From the NCBI GenBank assembly GCA_002690725.1, contig NZFS01000007.1, positions 22,064-65,373 on the forward strand: 43,310 nucleotides of DNA. Direction: 5' to 3'. The position numbers were made by a program, and so were the translations under genes. The DNA comes from Gammaproteobacteria bacterium (GTDB taxonomy: Bacteria; Pseudomonadota; Gammaproteobacteria; Magnimaribacterales; D2472). Under the pieces are notes generated by a model that was not told the DNA's origin, did not search any database, and saw only the letters and a list, made by a program, of their open reading frames with translations. Below, piece by piece: positions 33,201 through 43,174 of the stretch; positions within the stretch are counted from its first letter, which is position 1, and every line of letters begins with the position of its first letter.

Positions 33201-34445
33201 TCTAATAACTTCCTCGAGAACTTCCCAAACTTCCGGAGTCTCTCTCTCAACAAGTTTTTTTGCACCCTTGATTGTTGTAGCCAGTTCTCTATTTTCAAGT
33301 TTTCCATAGACAAATGGTTTAAACAATTCCAGAGCCATTTTTTTAGGCAAGCCACATTGATGTAGCTTTAGATTTGGTCCAGCAACAATTACAGATCTAC
33401 CTGAATAATCTACTCTTTTCCCTAATAAGTTTTGTCTAAATCTTCCGCCCTTCCCTTTAATCATATCTGCAAGAGACTTCAAAGGTCTCTTGTTGGTGCC
33501 TGTAATCACTCTGCCTCTTCTTCCGTTGTCAAGAAGAGCATCAACAGATTCTTGTAGCATTCTTTTTTCATTTCTTACAATTATTTCAGGAGCATTCAAT
33601 TCAAGTAGCCTTTTTAATCTGTTATTTCTATTAATAACTCTTCTATATAGATCATTTAGGTCTGAAGTAGCAAATCTTCCACCCTCAAGCGGTACCAGTG
33701 GTCTCAAATCTGGTGGCAATACTGGAAGAACATTCATAATCATCCACTCAGGCTTATTACCAGAGTTATTAAATGCCTCTAATAATTTTAATCTTTTAGA
33801 TAATTTTTTTAGTTTTGTCTCTGAATTAGTTTCAGGTATTTCCTCTCTGATTATTCTTATTTCGTCCTCAATATCTAGCTCCTCAAGTAAAATTTGAACA
33901 GCCTCAGCGCCCATGCCTGCTGAAAATTCATCTCCAAATTCTTCATACTTTTCAACCCATTCTTCTTCAGTAAGTATTTGGCCTTTTTCTAATTCAGTTA
34001 ATCCTGGATCCGTAACGATGTAACTTTCGAAATATAAAACTCTCTCTATTTCACGAAGTGTTACATTAAGTAAGAGACCTATTCTTGAAGGAAGAGATTT
34101 TAAAAACCAAATATGGGCAACAGGTGCAGCTAAATCTATGTGCCCCATTCTTTCTCTTCGAACTTTTGCTAGCGTTACTTCAACACCACATTTTTCACAG
34201 ACAACACCCCTATGTTTCATTCTTTTATATTTTCCACAAATGCATTCGTAATCCTTTACAGGACCAAAGATTTTTGCACAAAATAAACCATCTCTTTCTG
34301 GTTTAAATGTTCTATAGTTTATTGTTTCAGGTTTCTTTACTTCACCAAAAGACCATGACTTTATAACTTGAGGTGAAGCGAGACCAGCAGAAATTGTTGT
34401 AAAGTCATCCTGACCAGTTTTTAAAGAATTTAGTAAGTCTTTCAA
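30261..34445 (-). CDS. rpoC: RNA polymerase beta' subunit (TTG start)
   Basis: Catalytic beta' subunit. The 1394-residue protein (E. coli 1407) keeps the N-terminal zinc ribbon (Cys68, Cys70, Cys83, Cys86), the active-site [12 protein letters not shown] with three metal-binding aspartates near 458-462, and the second zinc site [17 protein letters not shown]. The start is TTG, supported by AGGAG eight bases upstream and by homology (MKDLLNSLK). It lies nine bases after rpoB. No terminator hairpin is visible before the rpsL promoter. Confidence 0.98.
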   Translation of the reverse strand: MKDLLNSLKTGQDDFTTISAGLASPQVIKSWSFGEVKKPETINYRTFKPERDGLFCAKIFGPVKDYECICGKYKRMKHRGVVCEKCGVEVTLAKVRRERMGHIDLAAPVAHIWFLKSLPSRIGLLLNVTLREIERVLYFESYIVTDPGLTELEKGQILTEEEWVEKYEEFGDEFSAGMGAEAVQILLEELDIEDEIRIIREEIPETNSETKLKKLSKRLKLLEAFNNSGNKPEWMIMNVLPVLPPDLRPLVPLEGGRFATSDLNDLYRRVINRNNRLKRLLELNAPEIIVRNEKRMLQESVDALLDNGRRGRVITGTNKRPLKSLADMIKGKGGRFRQNLLGKRVDYSGRSVIVAGPNLKLHQCGLPKKMALELFKPFVYGKLENRELATTIKGAKKLVERETPEVWEVLEEVIREHPVLLNRAPTLHRLGLQAFEPKLIEGKAIQLHPLVCVAFNADFDGDQMAVHVPLTIEAQLEARALMMSTNNILSPADGSPIINPTQDVVLGLYYMTRDNANASGEGRVFSNPDEVLRAYETETLEIHSPIKVRITHEDGETTIEETTVGRTLIWRITPHEVGFYNINNVLNKKSVSKLVDTSYRKAGLKKTVIFADQLMYLGFDFSTRSGSSIGVNDFVIPEEKANIIDSSEKEFKAIEKQFDSGLVTRGERYNKVIDIWSRANEQVAKAMMEKISSETVTKPNGEDIDQSSFNSVYIYADSGARGSPAQIRQLSGMRGLMSKPDGSIIETPITANFREGLSVLQYFISTHGARKGLADTALKTANSGYLTRRLCDVSMDSVINIDDCGTTESITVTSIIDGGEIIQALTDRILGRVIAEPIFDADGKELFAINTMLDEDALSVISELNLSSLKIRSPMTCEAPIGVCAKCYGRDLARGHLVHRGEAVGVVAAQSIGEPGTQLTMRTFHIGGAASSSSEENAIFNKSSGVVSFSDDIKTVTNKDKLEVVVSRNAMCSISDVNGKIIEQYKVPYGATLEVANSKDLDEGIRIASWDPYTRPIISETSGKVKFTDIEDGVTVREQLDELTGLSSIEIIEVADRTSAGRDMTPTIEIVDSKGKAVLIGEFKQPAVYPLPAGGLVNLVNGQKISAGEVIARMPLVASKTKDITGGLPRVADLFEARTPKDAAVLAEETGVVSFGKETKGKVRLVITPEGATKKSQNKEMLIPKHRTLNVFEGERVNKGDIISEGPLSPHDILRLKGIPDLTNFIVNEIQDVYRLQGVSINDKHIETILRQMLRKALIIDGGDTKFIQGDQVSFVDLKEENLKVVADGKNPADFERVLLGITKASLATDSFISAASFQETTRVLTEAAVTGKKDHLKGLKENVVVGRLIPAGTGMEFHDKLRNKKQGEFDESMLSDEDIEAALRQELQENDEE

Positions 34446-34454
34446 TTTTTTCTC

Positions 34455-37400
34455 CTAGTTTTCTAAATCTAATTCAATGTTAATTCCGAGGGATTTAATT
34501 TCTTTGCTCAAGACATTAAATGACTCCGGGACATTTGCATCCATTTCATAACTACCATCAACGATGTTTTTATACATTTTCGTTCTGCCTGATACATCAT
34601 CAGACTTAACGGTTAACATTTCTTGTAGTGTGAATGAGGCACCATAAGCTTCTAAGGCCCATACTTCCATTTCACCAAATCTTTGGCCGCCAAATTGAGC
34701 CTTGCCACCGAGTGGCTGTTGTGTAACAAGGCTATATGAACCAGTAGATCTTGCATGCATTTTATCATCAACAAGATGATTTAATTTAATAATATACATA
34801 TATCCGACTGTAACAGGTCTATCAAATTTTGATCCAGTTCTTCCATCATATAATGTAATTTGACCAGACTCTGGGATGTCTGCAAGCTTAAGTAAATCTT
34901 TAATCTCACTCTCCTTTGCGCCATCAAATACAGGTGTAGCTATTGGTAGTCCGCCTCTTAAATTTTCAGCAAGTTCTATAATTTCAGAATTGTTTAGAGA
35001 ATTGATATCTTCTTTATTTGAAGCATTTTGATTATAAAGTTTATCCAGGTACGTCTTTAGCTCAGCTGGCTTTGCATTATCATTAATCATCTCATCAATC
35101 TTTAAACCAATACCTTTCGCAGCAGAACCCATATGAGTTTCAAGAATCTGACCAACATTCATTCTTGAAGGGACTCCTAGGGGATTAAGGACGATATCTA
35201 CCGGATTACCATTTTCATCATATGGCATGTCTTCAACAGGCATTATTTCAGATATGACACCTTTATTTCCATGTCTACCAGCCATTTTGTCACCAGGTTG
35301 TATTCTTCTTTTTATAGCTAAGAATACTTTTACAATTTTGATTACTCCAGGTGCAAGGTCATGTCCCCTAACGATCTTAGCAACTTTTTCCTCATATCTG
35401 GATTTAATGTCTTTTATATACTGTTTGTATGAAACTTCGGTTTCTTCGATAACATTATTAATTGTATCTGTATCAGTTCTAAGAGAGAAAATATCATTTA
35501 ATTTAAATGATTCTAATTTTTCTATTGCGAGTACTTCTCCTTTTTTTACACCATTACCTTTGACAGCTTTTTTAGATTTTAGTAATTCGCATAATCTAGT
35601 TTTTGTAGCTTGCTCAACTACACCAGCTTCATCATCTGCATCTTTTTTTGATTGGTCGAGATGATCTTGTTCAATAGCTTGAGTTCTCTCATCCTTTTCA
35701 ACACCATCTCTAGTAAATACTTCAACTCCAATTACAGTTCCCTTTGAACTTGATCTTTGTGATGTATCCTTCACATCAGATGCTTTTTCGCCAAATATCG
35801 CTCTTAAAAGTTTTTCTTCAGGAGAAAGTTGAGTTTCACCCTTTGGTGTAATTTTTCCAACCAATATATCTCCAGGTTCAACTTCAGCTCCTACATAAAC
35901 TATCCCACATTCATCAAGTTTGTTTAATGAACCTTCCCCCACATTGGGGATATCTGATGTAATCTCTTCAGAACCAAGTTTTGTATCTCTTGCAATACAG
36001 ACTATTTCTTGTATGTGAATTGATGTAAATCTGTCCTCTCTTGCAACTTTTTCAGAAATCAATATAGAATCTTCAAAGTTATATCCATTCCATGGCATAA
36101 ATGCAATTCTAATATTTTGTCCAAGTGCTAATTCACCATTATCAATTGAAGGTCCATCTGCAAGGACATCGCTTTTCTTGACTGTATCTCCCTCTTTAAC
36201 GATTGGTCGCTGATTAATGCATGTATTCTGATTAGATCTAGTGTATTTAATTAAATTATAAACATCAGAAGCTGTTTTTGATTTTTTATCAGTTACGCGA
36301 ACAACAATTCTTGAGGCATCAACACTCTCTACAACCCCAGAATTTTTAGCAACAATACAAACACCAGAATCTCTTGCTACAACAGTTTCAAGACCAGTTC
36401 CAACAAGTGGTTTTTCTGCTCTTAAAACTGGTACTGCTTGACGCTGCATATTTGATCCCATTAAAGCTCTGTTTGCATCATCATGCTCAAGAAAAGGTAT
36501 CAAGGACGCAGCAATTGAAACAACCTGTTGTGGTGAAACATCCATTAAATCAATTCTGTCAGGTGACATTAATTCAAATTCGTTTGCATGCCTAACGGCA
36601 ACTAGATCGTCGACAAACTTATTATTTTTATCTAGTAGCACATTTGCTTGTGCAATAACATGTTCAGCTTCATCAATTGCAGACAAATATATAATTTCAT
36701 TAGTAACTTTTCCATTCGTTACTTTCCTGTATGGTGTCTCTATGAAACCATATTGATTTGTTCTTGAATACGAAGCAAAAGAATTAATTAAACCAATATT
36801 AGGTCCTTCAGGTGTCTCAATTGGACAAACTCTTCCATAATGAGTTGGATGAACGTCCCTTACTTCGAAACCTGCTCTTTCTCGAGTAAGGCCTCCGGGT
36901 CCCAACGCAGAAACTCTTCTTTTATGAGTAATTTCAGATAAAGGATTATTTTGATCCATAAATTGTGAGAGCTGACTTGATCCAAAAAACTCTTTAATAG
37001 CTGCTGTCACTGGCTTAGCATTGATTAAATCTTGAGGTCCTAATTCATCCGCTTCTGCCATGCTTAATCTCTCTCTTACAGCTCTTTCGACTCTTATAAG
37101 CCCTACCCTAAATTGGTTAGCAGTCATTTCACCAACAGATCTAACTCTTCTGTTACCTAAATGATCAATATCATCAACAATATCATGTCCATCACGAATA
37201 TTTACAATTCCTTTCATTACTTCAACAATGTCTTTTTTGTCTAAAACATGAGGATTTTCTTTTTTATCATTGAGTTTAAGCCTTCTGTTAAATTTCATCC
37301 TTCCAACTTCTGATAAATCATACCTTTCTTCATTAAAAAATAAGTTATTAAATAAAGTCTCAGCAGAATCTTTAGTTGGTGGTTCACCTGGTCTCATCAT

Positions 37401-38516
37401 TCTATAAATTTCAACTAGGGCTTCTAACTTATTAGATGTTGTATCAACTCTTAATGTGTTTGAAATATATGGCCCCTTGTCTAATTCATTAATATATAAA
37501 CAACCAATCTCTTTAATTTCATTTGCTTTTATCTCAGATAAAACAATCTCATCTATTTCAGTATTAGCAGCAAATAAAACTTCACCAGTCTCTTTGTTAA
37601 AGATATCTTTAGATAAAACTTTTCCATATAAAAATTCTTCAGCCATTGATATCTCTGATGCTTTTGAACTTGTAAGCTCTTTTATGTGCCTTGCAGTTAT
37701 TCTTTTTCCAGCTTCAACATACACCTTAGTTTTTACTTTTATGTCAACTGATAAAGTCTCTCCACGAAATCTTTCAGGTATTAGAGCTGTTTTAACAGTG
37801 TCTTTGTCTAACTTAAAAATATCTTCTTCGTAAAATTCAGATAATATTTCCTCAGTCCCCATATCAAGAGCCCTCAACATAATTGTTGCAGGAATTTTTC
37901 TTCTTCTATCTATTCTGCTGAATAAAATGTCTTTTGGATCAAATTCAAAATCTAACCATGAGCCTCTATAGGGAATAATTCTTGCGGAATATAAAACCTT
38001 TCCAGATGAGTGTGTTTTTCCTTTGTCATGATCGTAAAATACCCCTGGAGATCTATGAAGCTGGGAGACAACAACTCTTTCAGTTCCATTAATGATAAAA
38101 GATGCGTCATCTGTCATCAATGGTACTTCTCCCATGAATACTTCTCCTTCTTTAATATCTTTTACTTCTTGAAAATTTGAGTCTCTATCAAAAAGAACTA
38201 ATTTGACCTTAATCCTAAGTGGTGCAGAGTATGTTAATCCTTGAATTAAACACTCTTGAACATCGTACGTATTTTTTCCAAGTTCATATGAAACATATTC
38301 TAAGGCTGCATTTCCTGAAACACTTTTGATCGGGAATAAAGATTTAAAAACCTCTTCAAGACCTTTTTTTTCTCTTGCTTCAGGTGCCACATCAGCTTGA
38401 AGAAATTCAGCATAAGAATTTGTTTGAGTTTCAACAAGGTTTGGAAGATCCATTACCTTTGAGAAAGTACCAAAGTTTTTTCTTATTCTTTTCTTTTCTG
38501 TATAACTGTATGACAT
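34455..38516 (-). CDS. rpoB: RNA polymerase beta subunit
   Basis: Beta subunit of RNA polymerase. The 1353-residue protein (E. coli 1342) includes the rifampicin-pocket segment [20 protein letters not shown] then [13 protein letters not shown], wild type at the positions commonly mutated in resistance, and [18 protein letters not shown]. The C-terminal [25 protein letters not shown] is intact. The AGGA ribosome-binding site is good. It follows rplL by only 30 bases, leaving no room for the long attenuator region of E. coli. Confidence 0.98.
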   Translation of the reverse strand: MSYSYTEKKRIRKNFGTFSKVMDLPNLVETQTNSYAEFLQADVAPEAREKKGLEEVFKSLFPIKSVSGNAALEYVSYELGKNTYDVQECLIQGLTYSAPLRIKVKLVLFDRDSNFQEVKDIKEGEVFMGEVPLMTDDASFIINGTERVVVSQLHRSPGVFYDHDKGKTHSSGKVLYSARIIPYRGSWLDFEFDPKDILFSRIDRRRKIPATIMLRALDMGTEEILSEFYEEDIFKLDKDTVKTALIPERFRGETLSVDIKVKTKVYVEAGKRITARHIKELTSSKASEISMAEEFLYGKVLSKDIFNKETGEVLFAANTEIDEIVLSEIKANEIKEIGCLYINELDKGPYISNTLRVDTTSNKLEALVEIYRMMRPGEPPTKDSAETLFNNLFFNEERYDLSEVGRMKFNRRLKLNDKKENPHVLDKKDIVEVMKGIVNIRDGHDIVDDIDHLGNRRVRSVGEMTANQFRVGLIRVERAVRERLSMAEADELGPQDLINAKPVTAAIKEFFGSSQLSQFMDQNNPLSEITHKRRVSALGPGGLTRERAGFEVRDVHPTHYGRVCPIETPEGPNIGLINSFASYSRTNQYGFIETPYRKVTNGKVTNEIIYLSAIDEAEHVIAQANVLLDKNNKFVDDLVAVRHANEFELMSPDRIDLMDVSPQQVVSIAASLIPFLEHDDANRALMGSNMQRQAVPVLRAEKPLVGTGLETVVARDSGVCIVAKNSGVVESVDASRIVVRVTDKKSKTASDVYNLIKYTRSNQNTCINQRPIVKEGDTVKKSDVLADGPSIDNGELALGQNIRIAFMPWNGYNFEDSILISEKVAREDRFTSIHIQEIVCIARDTKLGSEEITSDIPNVGEGSLNKLDECGIVYVGAEVEPGDILVGKITPKGETQLSPEEKLLRAIFGEKASDVKDTSQRSSSKGTVIGVEVFTRDGVEKDERTQAIEQDHLDQSKKDADDEAGVVEQATKTRLCELLKSKKAVKGNGVKKGEVLAIEKLESFKLNDIFSLRTDTDTINNVIEETEVSYKQYIKDIKSRYEEKVAKIVRGHDLAPGVIKIVKVFLAIKRRIQPGDKMAGRHGNKGVISEIMPVEDMPYDENGNPVDIVLNPLGVPSRMNVGQILETHMGSAAKGIGLKIDEMINDNAKPAELKTYLDKLYNQNASNKEDINSLNNSEIIELAENLRGGLPIATPVFDGAKESEIKDLLKLADIPESGQITLYDGRTGSKFDRPVTVGYMYIIKLNHLVDDKMHARSTGSYSLVTQQPLGGKAQFGGQRFGEMEVWALEAYGASFTLQEMLTVKSDDVSGRTKMYKNIVDGSYEMDANVPESFNVLSKEIKSLGINIELDLEN

Positions 38517-38546
38517 AAATGCGTCCTTTTAATTAAATATAATTAT

Positions 38547-38930
38547 TTACTTGAGTTCTCCTGTAGCACCGGCTTCCGTAAGCTTAGCTAACATCTCTTC
38601 AGCTTCTTCTTTCTTAACAGCTTCTTTGAGTGTGCTAGGTGCACCATCGACCATATCTTTTGCCTCTTTTAATCCCAGTCCAGTTATAGCTCTTACAGCC
38701 TTAATAACTTGGACTTTTTGATCGCCAACGGCTGATAAAACAACGTCAAATGCATCTTTTTCTTCTGCAGCTGGTGCATCTCCATCACCACCAGTGGCTG
38801 CTGGTGGCGCTGCAACTGCAGCTGCGGCTGTCACTCCAAATTTTTCTTCGATAGCTGAAATTAAATCAACTAAATCCATTACAGACATTTCCTCAATTGC
38901 TTTTAAAATATCATCTTTACTAGTTGCCAT
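38547..38930 (-). CDS. rplL: 50S ribosomal protein L7/L12
   Basis: Multicopy stalk protein that recruits translation GTPases. The 127-residue product has the N-terminal dimerisation helices ([19 protein letters not shown]), an Ala/Gly/Pro-rich hinge (36-55) and the C-terminal domain with [30 protein letters not shown] site precedes the ATG. It lies 17 bases after rplJ. Confidence 0.98.
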   Translation of the reverse strand: MATSKDDILKAIEEMSVMDLVDLISAIEEKFGVTAAAAVAAPPAATGGDGDAPAAEEKDAFDVVLSAVGDQKVQVIKAVRAITGLGLKEAKDMVDGAPSTLKEAVKKEEAEEMLAKLTEAGATGELK

Positions 38931-38947
38931 TTTATTCTCCTTATAAT

Positions 38948-39478
38948 TTAGGCTGTCGCCTCTTTGTTGTCACGAACTGCAGACAAAACTCTAGCTAGCT
39001 TACTTGGAACTTCATTTAATAAAGTCGCAAATTTTCCAACAGGAGCTTGAAGCACATTGGCAATGAGGCCATAAGCTTCATCTTTAGATGGAAGTTTTGC
39101 CAAAATATCAATTTGACTTCCATCTAATAATTGCCCTTCAACCACTAAAGCTTTTATTTCAAGTTCATCAAAATTTTTAGCATATGTTTTGAGCAATTTT
39201 GCTGCTGCGCCTGGTTCTTCGAAAGAAAAAGCGAACAAAGAAGGTCCAAAAAGTACTTCATCTGAACATCCAAAATCAGTGCCCACAAAGGCTAACTTAG
39301 CCAACGAGTTTTTTATTACCTGAATATGAATGCCTGATTCATTCGCTTTAGTTCTAATTTCTGATAACTCAGAAACTTTCAAACCTCTTGCATCAGAAAT
39401 AACTAATGATGATGCGTTAGATGCAACTTCTTTAACGTTCTGAACTATCTTTTATTTTTCATTCTTAGATAATGCCAT
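38948..39478 (-). CDS. rplJ: 50S ribosomal protein L10, with in-frame TAA at codon 9
   Basis: L10 anchors the L7/L12 stalk to 23S rRNA and in E. coli represses its own leader. Homology and a GGAG site place the start at the ATG at 39478: MALSKNEK, stop, [10 protein letters not shown] and on through [15 protein letters not shown] to a normal end at 38948. Apart from TAA at 39452-39454 the frame is intact and would encode about 176 residues (E. coli 165). E. coli has Gln at this position, so a single C-to-T change from CAA explains the stop. The only other reading is a restart at a TTG at 39382, giving 144 residues without the N-terminal 32, which seems unlikely for a functional L10. Either a sequence error or a real nonsense change. 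Confidence 0.85.
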
Positions 39479-39489
39479 AGCAGTTCTCC

Positions 39490-39632
39490 AATTTAAGCCT
39501 TTCGGCAATTTGGCGACAAATTGCAAAAATTACAATTTGAACACCACCTACGTAGGAAATTAAGTCTTTCGACACCTACGGTCTTCGACGGCTGCGTAAT
39601 ACGCAACTATCTAGCTCTACATTTCTGTAGAA
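39490..39632 (-). ncRNA. Ribosomal protein L10 leader
   Basis: The rplA-rplJ gap is rich in paired segments on the minus strand. A stem TCTACA-GAAA-TGTAGA (39616-39631) follows the rplA stop. Next come TGCGT-ATT-ACGCA and a CGTAGG/CCTACG pairing around a purine-rich internal segment, as in the L10-binding element. Finally GCAATTTG-TCGC-CAAATTGC (39505-39524) lies just before the ribosome-binding site. Position and the CCGTAGGTG block match the gammaproteobacterial L10 leader, through which L10-L7/L12 represses rplJ. Exact limits are my estimate. Confidence 0.8.
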
Positions 39633-39639
39633 CTAAAAC

Positions 39640-40332
39640 TTATACCAACTCACCTGGATTAATTTTTATCCCTGGCCCCATAGTGCTACTGAGGGCAATA
39701 TTGCCAATGTAGACACCTTTAGCAGATGCTGGTTTTAATTTTTTTAATTCCTCTATCAAAGCAGAAGCATTTTCTTTTATTTTATCGTCGTCAAACGAAA
39801 CTTTTCCAATACTTCCATGAATAATTCCATTTTTGTCTGTTCTAAATCTTACTTGACCTGCCTTAACATTTTTTATTGCGGAAGTTACATCATCTGAAAC
39901 AGTTCCAGTTTTTGGATTAGGCATTAGACCTTTTGGTCCTAAAGTTTGGCCTAGTTTACCAACAACCTTCATTGCTGCATTCGTAGATATGACCACATCA
40001 ACAACTATTTCTTCTTTTTGAAACTTTTCAGAAAGATCCTCCATTCCAACAAAATCAGCACCAGCTTCTTCTGCGCTTTTTGCATGATCGCCATCTGCAA
40101 AAACTGCAACTTTGACTTCTTTACCAAGGCTGTTTGGCAATGAAACTGCTCCTCTAACATTTTGGTCAGATTTATTGGAGTCGACTCCCAGTTTTACAGA
40201 TATATCCACTGACTCGTCAAACTTTTCAGATTTAACCGATTGAATAATTTTCATTGCCTCATCAATTGAATAAGTCTTTTCTGTATCAAGTTTCTCTAAG
40301 ATTATTTTTTGTTTATTTGTAATTTTACTCAT
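39640..40332 (-). CDS. rplA: 50S ribosomal protein L1
   Basis: L1 stalk protein that helps eject E-site tRNA. The 230-residue product (E. coli 234) has the family signature [24 protein letters not shown] (about 121-145) and [19 protein letters not shown]. It overlaps the rplK end by four bases (ATGA), so L1 and L11 are translationally coupled. Confidence 0.97.
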   Translation of the reverse strand: MSKITNKQKIILEKLDTEKTYSIDEAMKIIQSVKSEKFDESVDISVKLGVDSNKSDQNVRGAVSLPNSLGKEVKVAVFADGDHAKSAEEAGADFVGMEDLSEKFQKEEIVVDVVISTNAAMKVVGKLGQTLGPKGLMPNPKTGTVSDDVTSAIKNVKAGQVRFRTDKNGIIHGSIGKVSFDDDKIKENASALIEELKKLKPASAKGVYIGNIALSSTMGPGIKINPGELV

Positions 40333-40757
40333 ATATCTGTTTCAACTCCCATGCTTCGGGCAGTTCCTGCAATAATTTTTACTGCTGCATCAATATCATT
40401 TGAATTTAAATCAGGCTCTTTTGCTTTTGCTATATCTTCTAATTGAGACCTTGTTAACTTGCCAACTTTTTCTCGATTTGGTTCACCACTACCTTTTGTT
40501 ATATTCAAAGCTTTCCTTATGAGAACGGCTGCTGGAGGAGTTTTAACAACAAAATCGAAAGACTTGTCCTCATAAACATTTATAACAACCGGCAGAGGCA
40601 TACCCTTTTCAGATTCTTGTGTAGCTGCGTTAAATGCATTACAAAAATCCATAATATTTAATCCTACCTGACCTAATGCAGGGCCTACAGGTGGACTCGG
40701 GTTTGCTCCTCCTGCTGGGATTTGTAATTTTAAAACATTAACTATTTTTTTTGCCAT
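40329..40757 (-). CDS. rplK: 50S ribosomal protein L11
   Basis: GTPase-centre protein needed for RelA activation on stalled ribosomes. The 142-residue product (E. coli 142) has [22 protein letters not shown] with the conserved prolines and the C-terminal RNA-binding GTARSMGVE. Its ATG overlaps the nusG stop (TAATG), so there is no separate promoter and no L1-binding leader of the E. coli kind. Confidence 0.97.
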   Translation of the reverse strand: MAKKIVNVLKLQIPAGGANPSPPVGPALGQVGLNIMDFCNAFNAATQESEKGMPLPVVINVYEDKSFDFVVKTPPAAVLIRKALNITKGSGEPNREKVGKLTRSQLEDIAKAKEPDLNSNDIDAAVKIIAGTARSMGVETDI

Positions 40758-41284
40758 TACGTTTTCTCAATTTGCATGAAATCTAACTCTACAGGCGTTG
40801 CTCTTCCTAAAATCTGAACAGAAACTTTAACCATATTTCTTTCATAATCCACATTTTCAACAACCCCGTTAAAATCGTTAAAAGGACCATCACAAACTCT
40901 AATAACCTCACCTGGTTCGTAAATAGTTTTGGGTGCAGGCGCATCTTCACCAACCTCAATTCTATTAATAATGTTACTTACGTCTTCTTCAGATATTGGA
41001 AGGGGTTTTTCTCTTGTTCCTCCAACAAAACCGGAAACACGCGGTGTGGATTGAACTAGCTGCCATGAATCATCTTCTAGATTCATTTGGACTAAAATGT
41101 AACCTGGAAAAAACTTTCTTTCTGTTGTTTTTTTTGCTCCACCTTTTAATTCAACAATTTGCTCAGTTGGTATCAAGATTTCACCAAATTTTTCTGAAAG
41201 ATCATTTAAAACTATTCTTTCTTCCAAAGCTGCTTTAACTTTTTGTTCATAGCCAGAATAAGCTTGTATTACATACCAATCCAT
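40757..41284 (-). CDS. nusG: Transcription termination/antitermination protein NusG
   Basis: Elongation factor that bridges RNA polymerase to Rho or to S10 of the leading ribosome. The 175-residue product (E. coli 181) has the NGN domain ([22 protein letters not shown] and [10 protein letters not shown]) and a C-terminal KOW domain ([21 protein letters not shown]). It lies three bases after secE. Confidence 0.97.
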   Translation of the reverse strand: MDWYVIQAYSGYEQKVKAALEERIVLNDLSEKFGEILIPTEQIVELKGGAKKTTERKFFPGYILVQMNLEDDSWQLVQSTPRVSGFVGGTREKPLPISEEDVSNIINRIEVGEDAPAPKTIYEPGEVIRVCDGPFNDFNGVVENVDYERNMVKVSVQILGRATPVELDFMQIEKT

Positions 41285-41287
41285 TAA

Positions 41288-41653
41288 TTACCCCAGAGCT
41301 AAGCCAGTTAGAAAACTTAAAAGCGATTCAAGTCCCCAAAAAAATAAACATAAAATAATAATTGCGGCAAAAACAATCATAAAAGTTTGAGTTGTCTCCA
41401 TTCTGGTTGGCCAAACTACTTTTCTAATTTCCATTCTAGATTCTCTCATAAGCTTAATTGCATTAGTGCCAAAATTTGTGATTGCAATTATTCCAAGTCC
41501 TATTAGAAATAGAAATAAGACTCCCAAAACCCTATATAAAAATGCTACCTCAACAAAATAGCTGTTTCCTATAACAGCCGCAGAAAAAACTAATAAAGCA
41601 AGTAACCATTTCAGGTTATCAAGAGTTTTAGAATTAGATGCTTCTTTATTCAT
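41288..41653 (-). CDS. secE: Protein translocase subunit SecE
   Basis: Essential clamp subunit of the SecYEG translocon. The 121-residue product has the three-helix layout of gammaproteobacterial SecE: two hydrophobic segments (about 15-33 and 38-58) and a conserved amphipathic stretch MEIRKVVWPTRMETTQT before the last membrane helix. It lies 29 bases after tRNA-Trp and immediately before nusG, the canonical pairing. Confidence 0.95.
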   Translation of the reverse strand: MNKEASNSKTLDNLKWLLALLVFSAAVIGNSYFVEVAFLYRVLGVLFLFLIGLGIIAITNFGTNAIKLMRESRMEIRKVVWPTRMETTQTFMIVFAAIIILCLFFWGLESLLSFLTGLALG

Positions 41654-41682
41654 ATTTTAACTCTCTACCAGTTCGTTCCTCA

Positions 41683-41758
41683 TGGCAGGCCAGGAGGGAC
41701 TCGAACCCCCAACCTCCGGTTTTGGAGACCGATGCTCTACCAATTGAGCCACTGGCCT
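41683..41758 (-). tRNA. tRNA-Trp (CCA anticodon)
   Basis: 76-base cloverleaf on the minus strand: acceptor AGGCCAG pairs with CTGGCCT, then G and an encoded CCA. The anticodon loop CTCCAAA gives anticodon CCA. The T arm GGGGG-TTCGAGT-CCCTC and the D arm are normal. It lies between tuf and secE, a placement common in Gammaproteobacteria outside the enterics. Confidence 0.97.
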
Positions 41759-41786
41759 ATATTTTCCATATATTCAAAGACAAATA

Positions 41787-41809
41787 AGCCGAGGCAGTCT
41801 ACCTCGGCT
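41787..41809 (-). terminator. Putative intrinsic terminator/attenuator after tuf
   Basis: Thirteen bases after the tuf stop the minus strand forms AGCCGAGG-TAGACTG-CCTCGGCT, a perfect 8-base-pair stem with a 7-base loop, followed by TTATTTGTCTTTG. The T tract is interrupted, so partial termination separating abundant tuf message from tRNA-Trp-secE-nusG is likely. It is the only clear GC-rich hairpin of this kind I see in the cluster. Confidence 0.65.
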
Positions 41810-41822
41810 AAAAAGTCTTAAC

Positions 41823-43013
41823 TTATTCTACAATTTTTGATACTACGCCAGCACCAACTGTTCTTCCACCCTCTCTAATAGCGAATTTTAAACCTTCGTC
41901 CATAGCAATTGGAGCGATTAGTGAAACAACCATCTTGATATTATCACCAGGCATAACCATTTCGGTACCCTCAGGTAATTCACATGCGCCTGTAACATCT
42001 GTTGTTCTGAAATAAAACTGTGGCCTATAATTGTTCATGAATGGTGTGTGTCTTCCACCTTCATCTTTACTAAGTACATATATTTCAGCTTCAAATTTGG
42101 TATGAGGTGATATTGATTTTGGCTTAGCAAGTACCTGTCCCCTTTCAACTGCTTCCCTTTCAACACCTCTAAGAAGAATACCGCAGTTTTCACCTGCTCT
42201 ACCTTCATCAAGTGACTTTCTAAACATTTCAACACCAGTACATGTTGTGTCAGTAGTCTCTTTAATTCCAACAATTTCCAGAGGATCTCCAGTATTAACA
42301 ATGCCTGTTTCAATTCTTCCAGTTACAACAGTTCCTCTACCAGAAATTGTAAAAACATCCTCGATAGGCATTAAAAAATTACCATCTACTGGTCTCTCAG
42401 GCTCAGGAACATAGGTATCTAGAGTTTCAATAAGTTTTTGCACGGACGGAACGCCAATATCAGATGTATCTCCTTCAAGAGCTTTCAAAGCACTGCCAAC
42501 AATAATTGGAGTATCATCGCCTGGAAAATCATATTCATTAAGTAATTCTCTTATTTCCATTTCAACTAACTCAATCATTTCAGGATCATCATTCTGATCT
42601 GCTTTATTCATATAAACAACTATATATGGAACACCAACCTGCCTAGCAAGCAATATGTGTTCTCTTGTTTGTGGCATAGGTCCATCTGCTGCACTAACAA
42701 CAAGAATTGCTCCATCCATCTGAGCAGCACCTGTAATCATATTCTTCACATAGTCAGCGTGACCTGGACAATCAACGTGTGCATAGTGTCTAGCTGTTGA
42801 AACATACTCAACATGAGAAGTAGCAATCGTAATTCCTCTTTCTCTTTCCTCTGGTGCGTTATCAATATTTGCAAAATCAACTGCATCACCACCAAAAACT
42901 TCTGCAGCAACCTTTGTTAAAGCAGCAGTAAGGGTTGTTTTACCATGGTCAACGTGACCAACAGTACCAACATTAACGTGTGGTAGGGTTCTTTCGAATT
43001 TTTCTCTAGCCAT
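41823..43013 (-). CDS. tuf: Elongation factor Tu
   Basis: GTPase that delivers aminoacyl-tRNA to the ribosome. The 396-residue protein (E. coli 394) has the P loop GHVDHGKTT at 19-27, [12 protein letters not shown] from 82 and NKAD, with domains II and III complete to VVSKIVE. It is the only tuf in the window; the fusA-rpsJ junction where tufA sits in E. coli has none. Transcribed after tRNA-Thr. Confidence 0.98.
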   Translation of the reverse strand: MAREKFERTLPHVNVGTVGHVDHGKTTLTAALTKVAAEVFGGDAVDFANIDNAPEERERGITIATSHVEYVSTARHYAHVDCPGHADYVKNMITGAAQMDGAILVVSAADGPMPQTREHILLARQVGVPYIVVYMNKADQNDDPEMIELVEMEIRELLNEYDFPGDDTPIIVGSALKALEGDTSDIGVPSVQKLIETLDTYVPEPERPVDGNFLMPIEDVFTISGRGTVVTGRIETGIVNTGDPLEIVGIKETTDTTCTGVEMFRKSLDEGRAGENCGILLRGVEREAVERGQVLAKPKSISPHTKFEAEIYVLSKDEGGRHTPFMNNYRPQFYFRTTDVTGACELPEGTEMVMPGDNIKMVVSLIAPIAMDEGLKFAIREGGRTVGAGVVSKIVE

Positions 43014-43039
43014 TTTTTTGCCTCTCTAAATTTATAAAT

Positions 43040-43114
43040 TGGAGCTCATAACCGGACTTGAACCGGTGACCTCTTACTTACCAAGCAAGTGCTCTACCGC
43101 TGAGCTATATGAGC
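43040..43114 (-). tRNA. tRNA-Thr (GGT anticodon)
   Basis: 75-base cloverleaf on the minus strand: acceptor GCTCATA pairs with TATGAGC, then T and an encoded CCA. The anticodon loop TTGGTAA gives GGT. The T arm is ACCGG-TTCAAGT-CCGGT. It lies 26 bases before tuf, matching thrT-tufB of E. coli. Confidence 0.97.
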
Positions 43115-43145
43115 CCGTTCACAAGCATCCCATTTTTGGTGGCGT

Positions 43146-43174
43146 ATTATCCCTCTAAAAGGCTATAAACTCAA
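43146..43174 (-). promoter_or_regulatory. Sigma70 promoter of tRNA-Thr-tuf-tRNA-Trp-secE-nusG
   Basis: On the minus strand TTGAGT (43169-43174; four of six) and GATAAT (43146-43151; five of six) are separated by exactly 17 bases. The discriminator reads ACGCCAC, identical to that of the S10 promoter. It lies between tRNA-Tyr and tRNA-Thr, about 25 bases before the tRNA-Thr 5' end. Confidence 0.72.

Noticed and set aside
39452..39454. Programmed recoding (selenocysteine or pyrrolysine) as explanation of the rplJ stop
   Set aside because: The codon is TAA, not TGA or TAG, and no slippery site or downstream insertion element is evident.
39521..39712. 63-codon plus-strand open frame over the rplA-rplJ gap
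   Set aside because: Covers the structured L10 leader and the end of rplA on the opposite strand; no homology, no ribosome-binding site.
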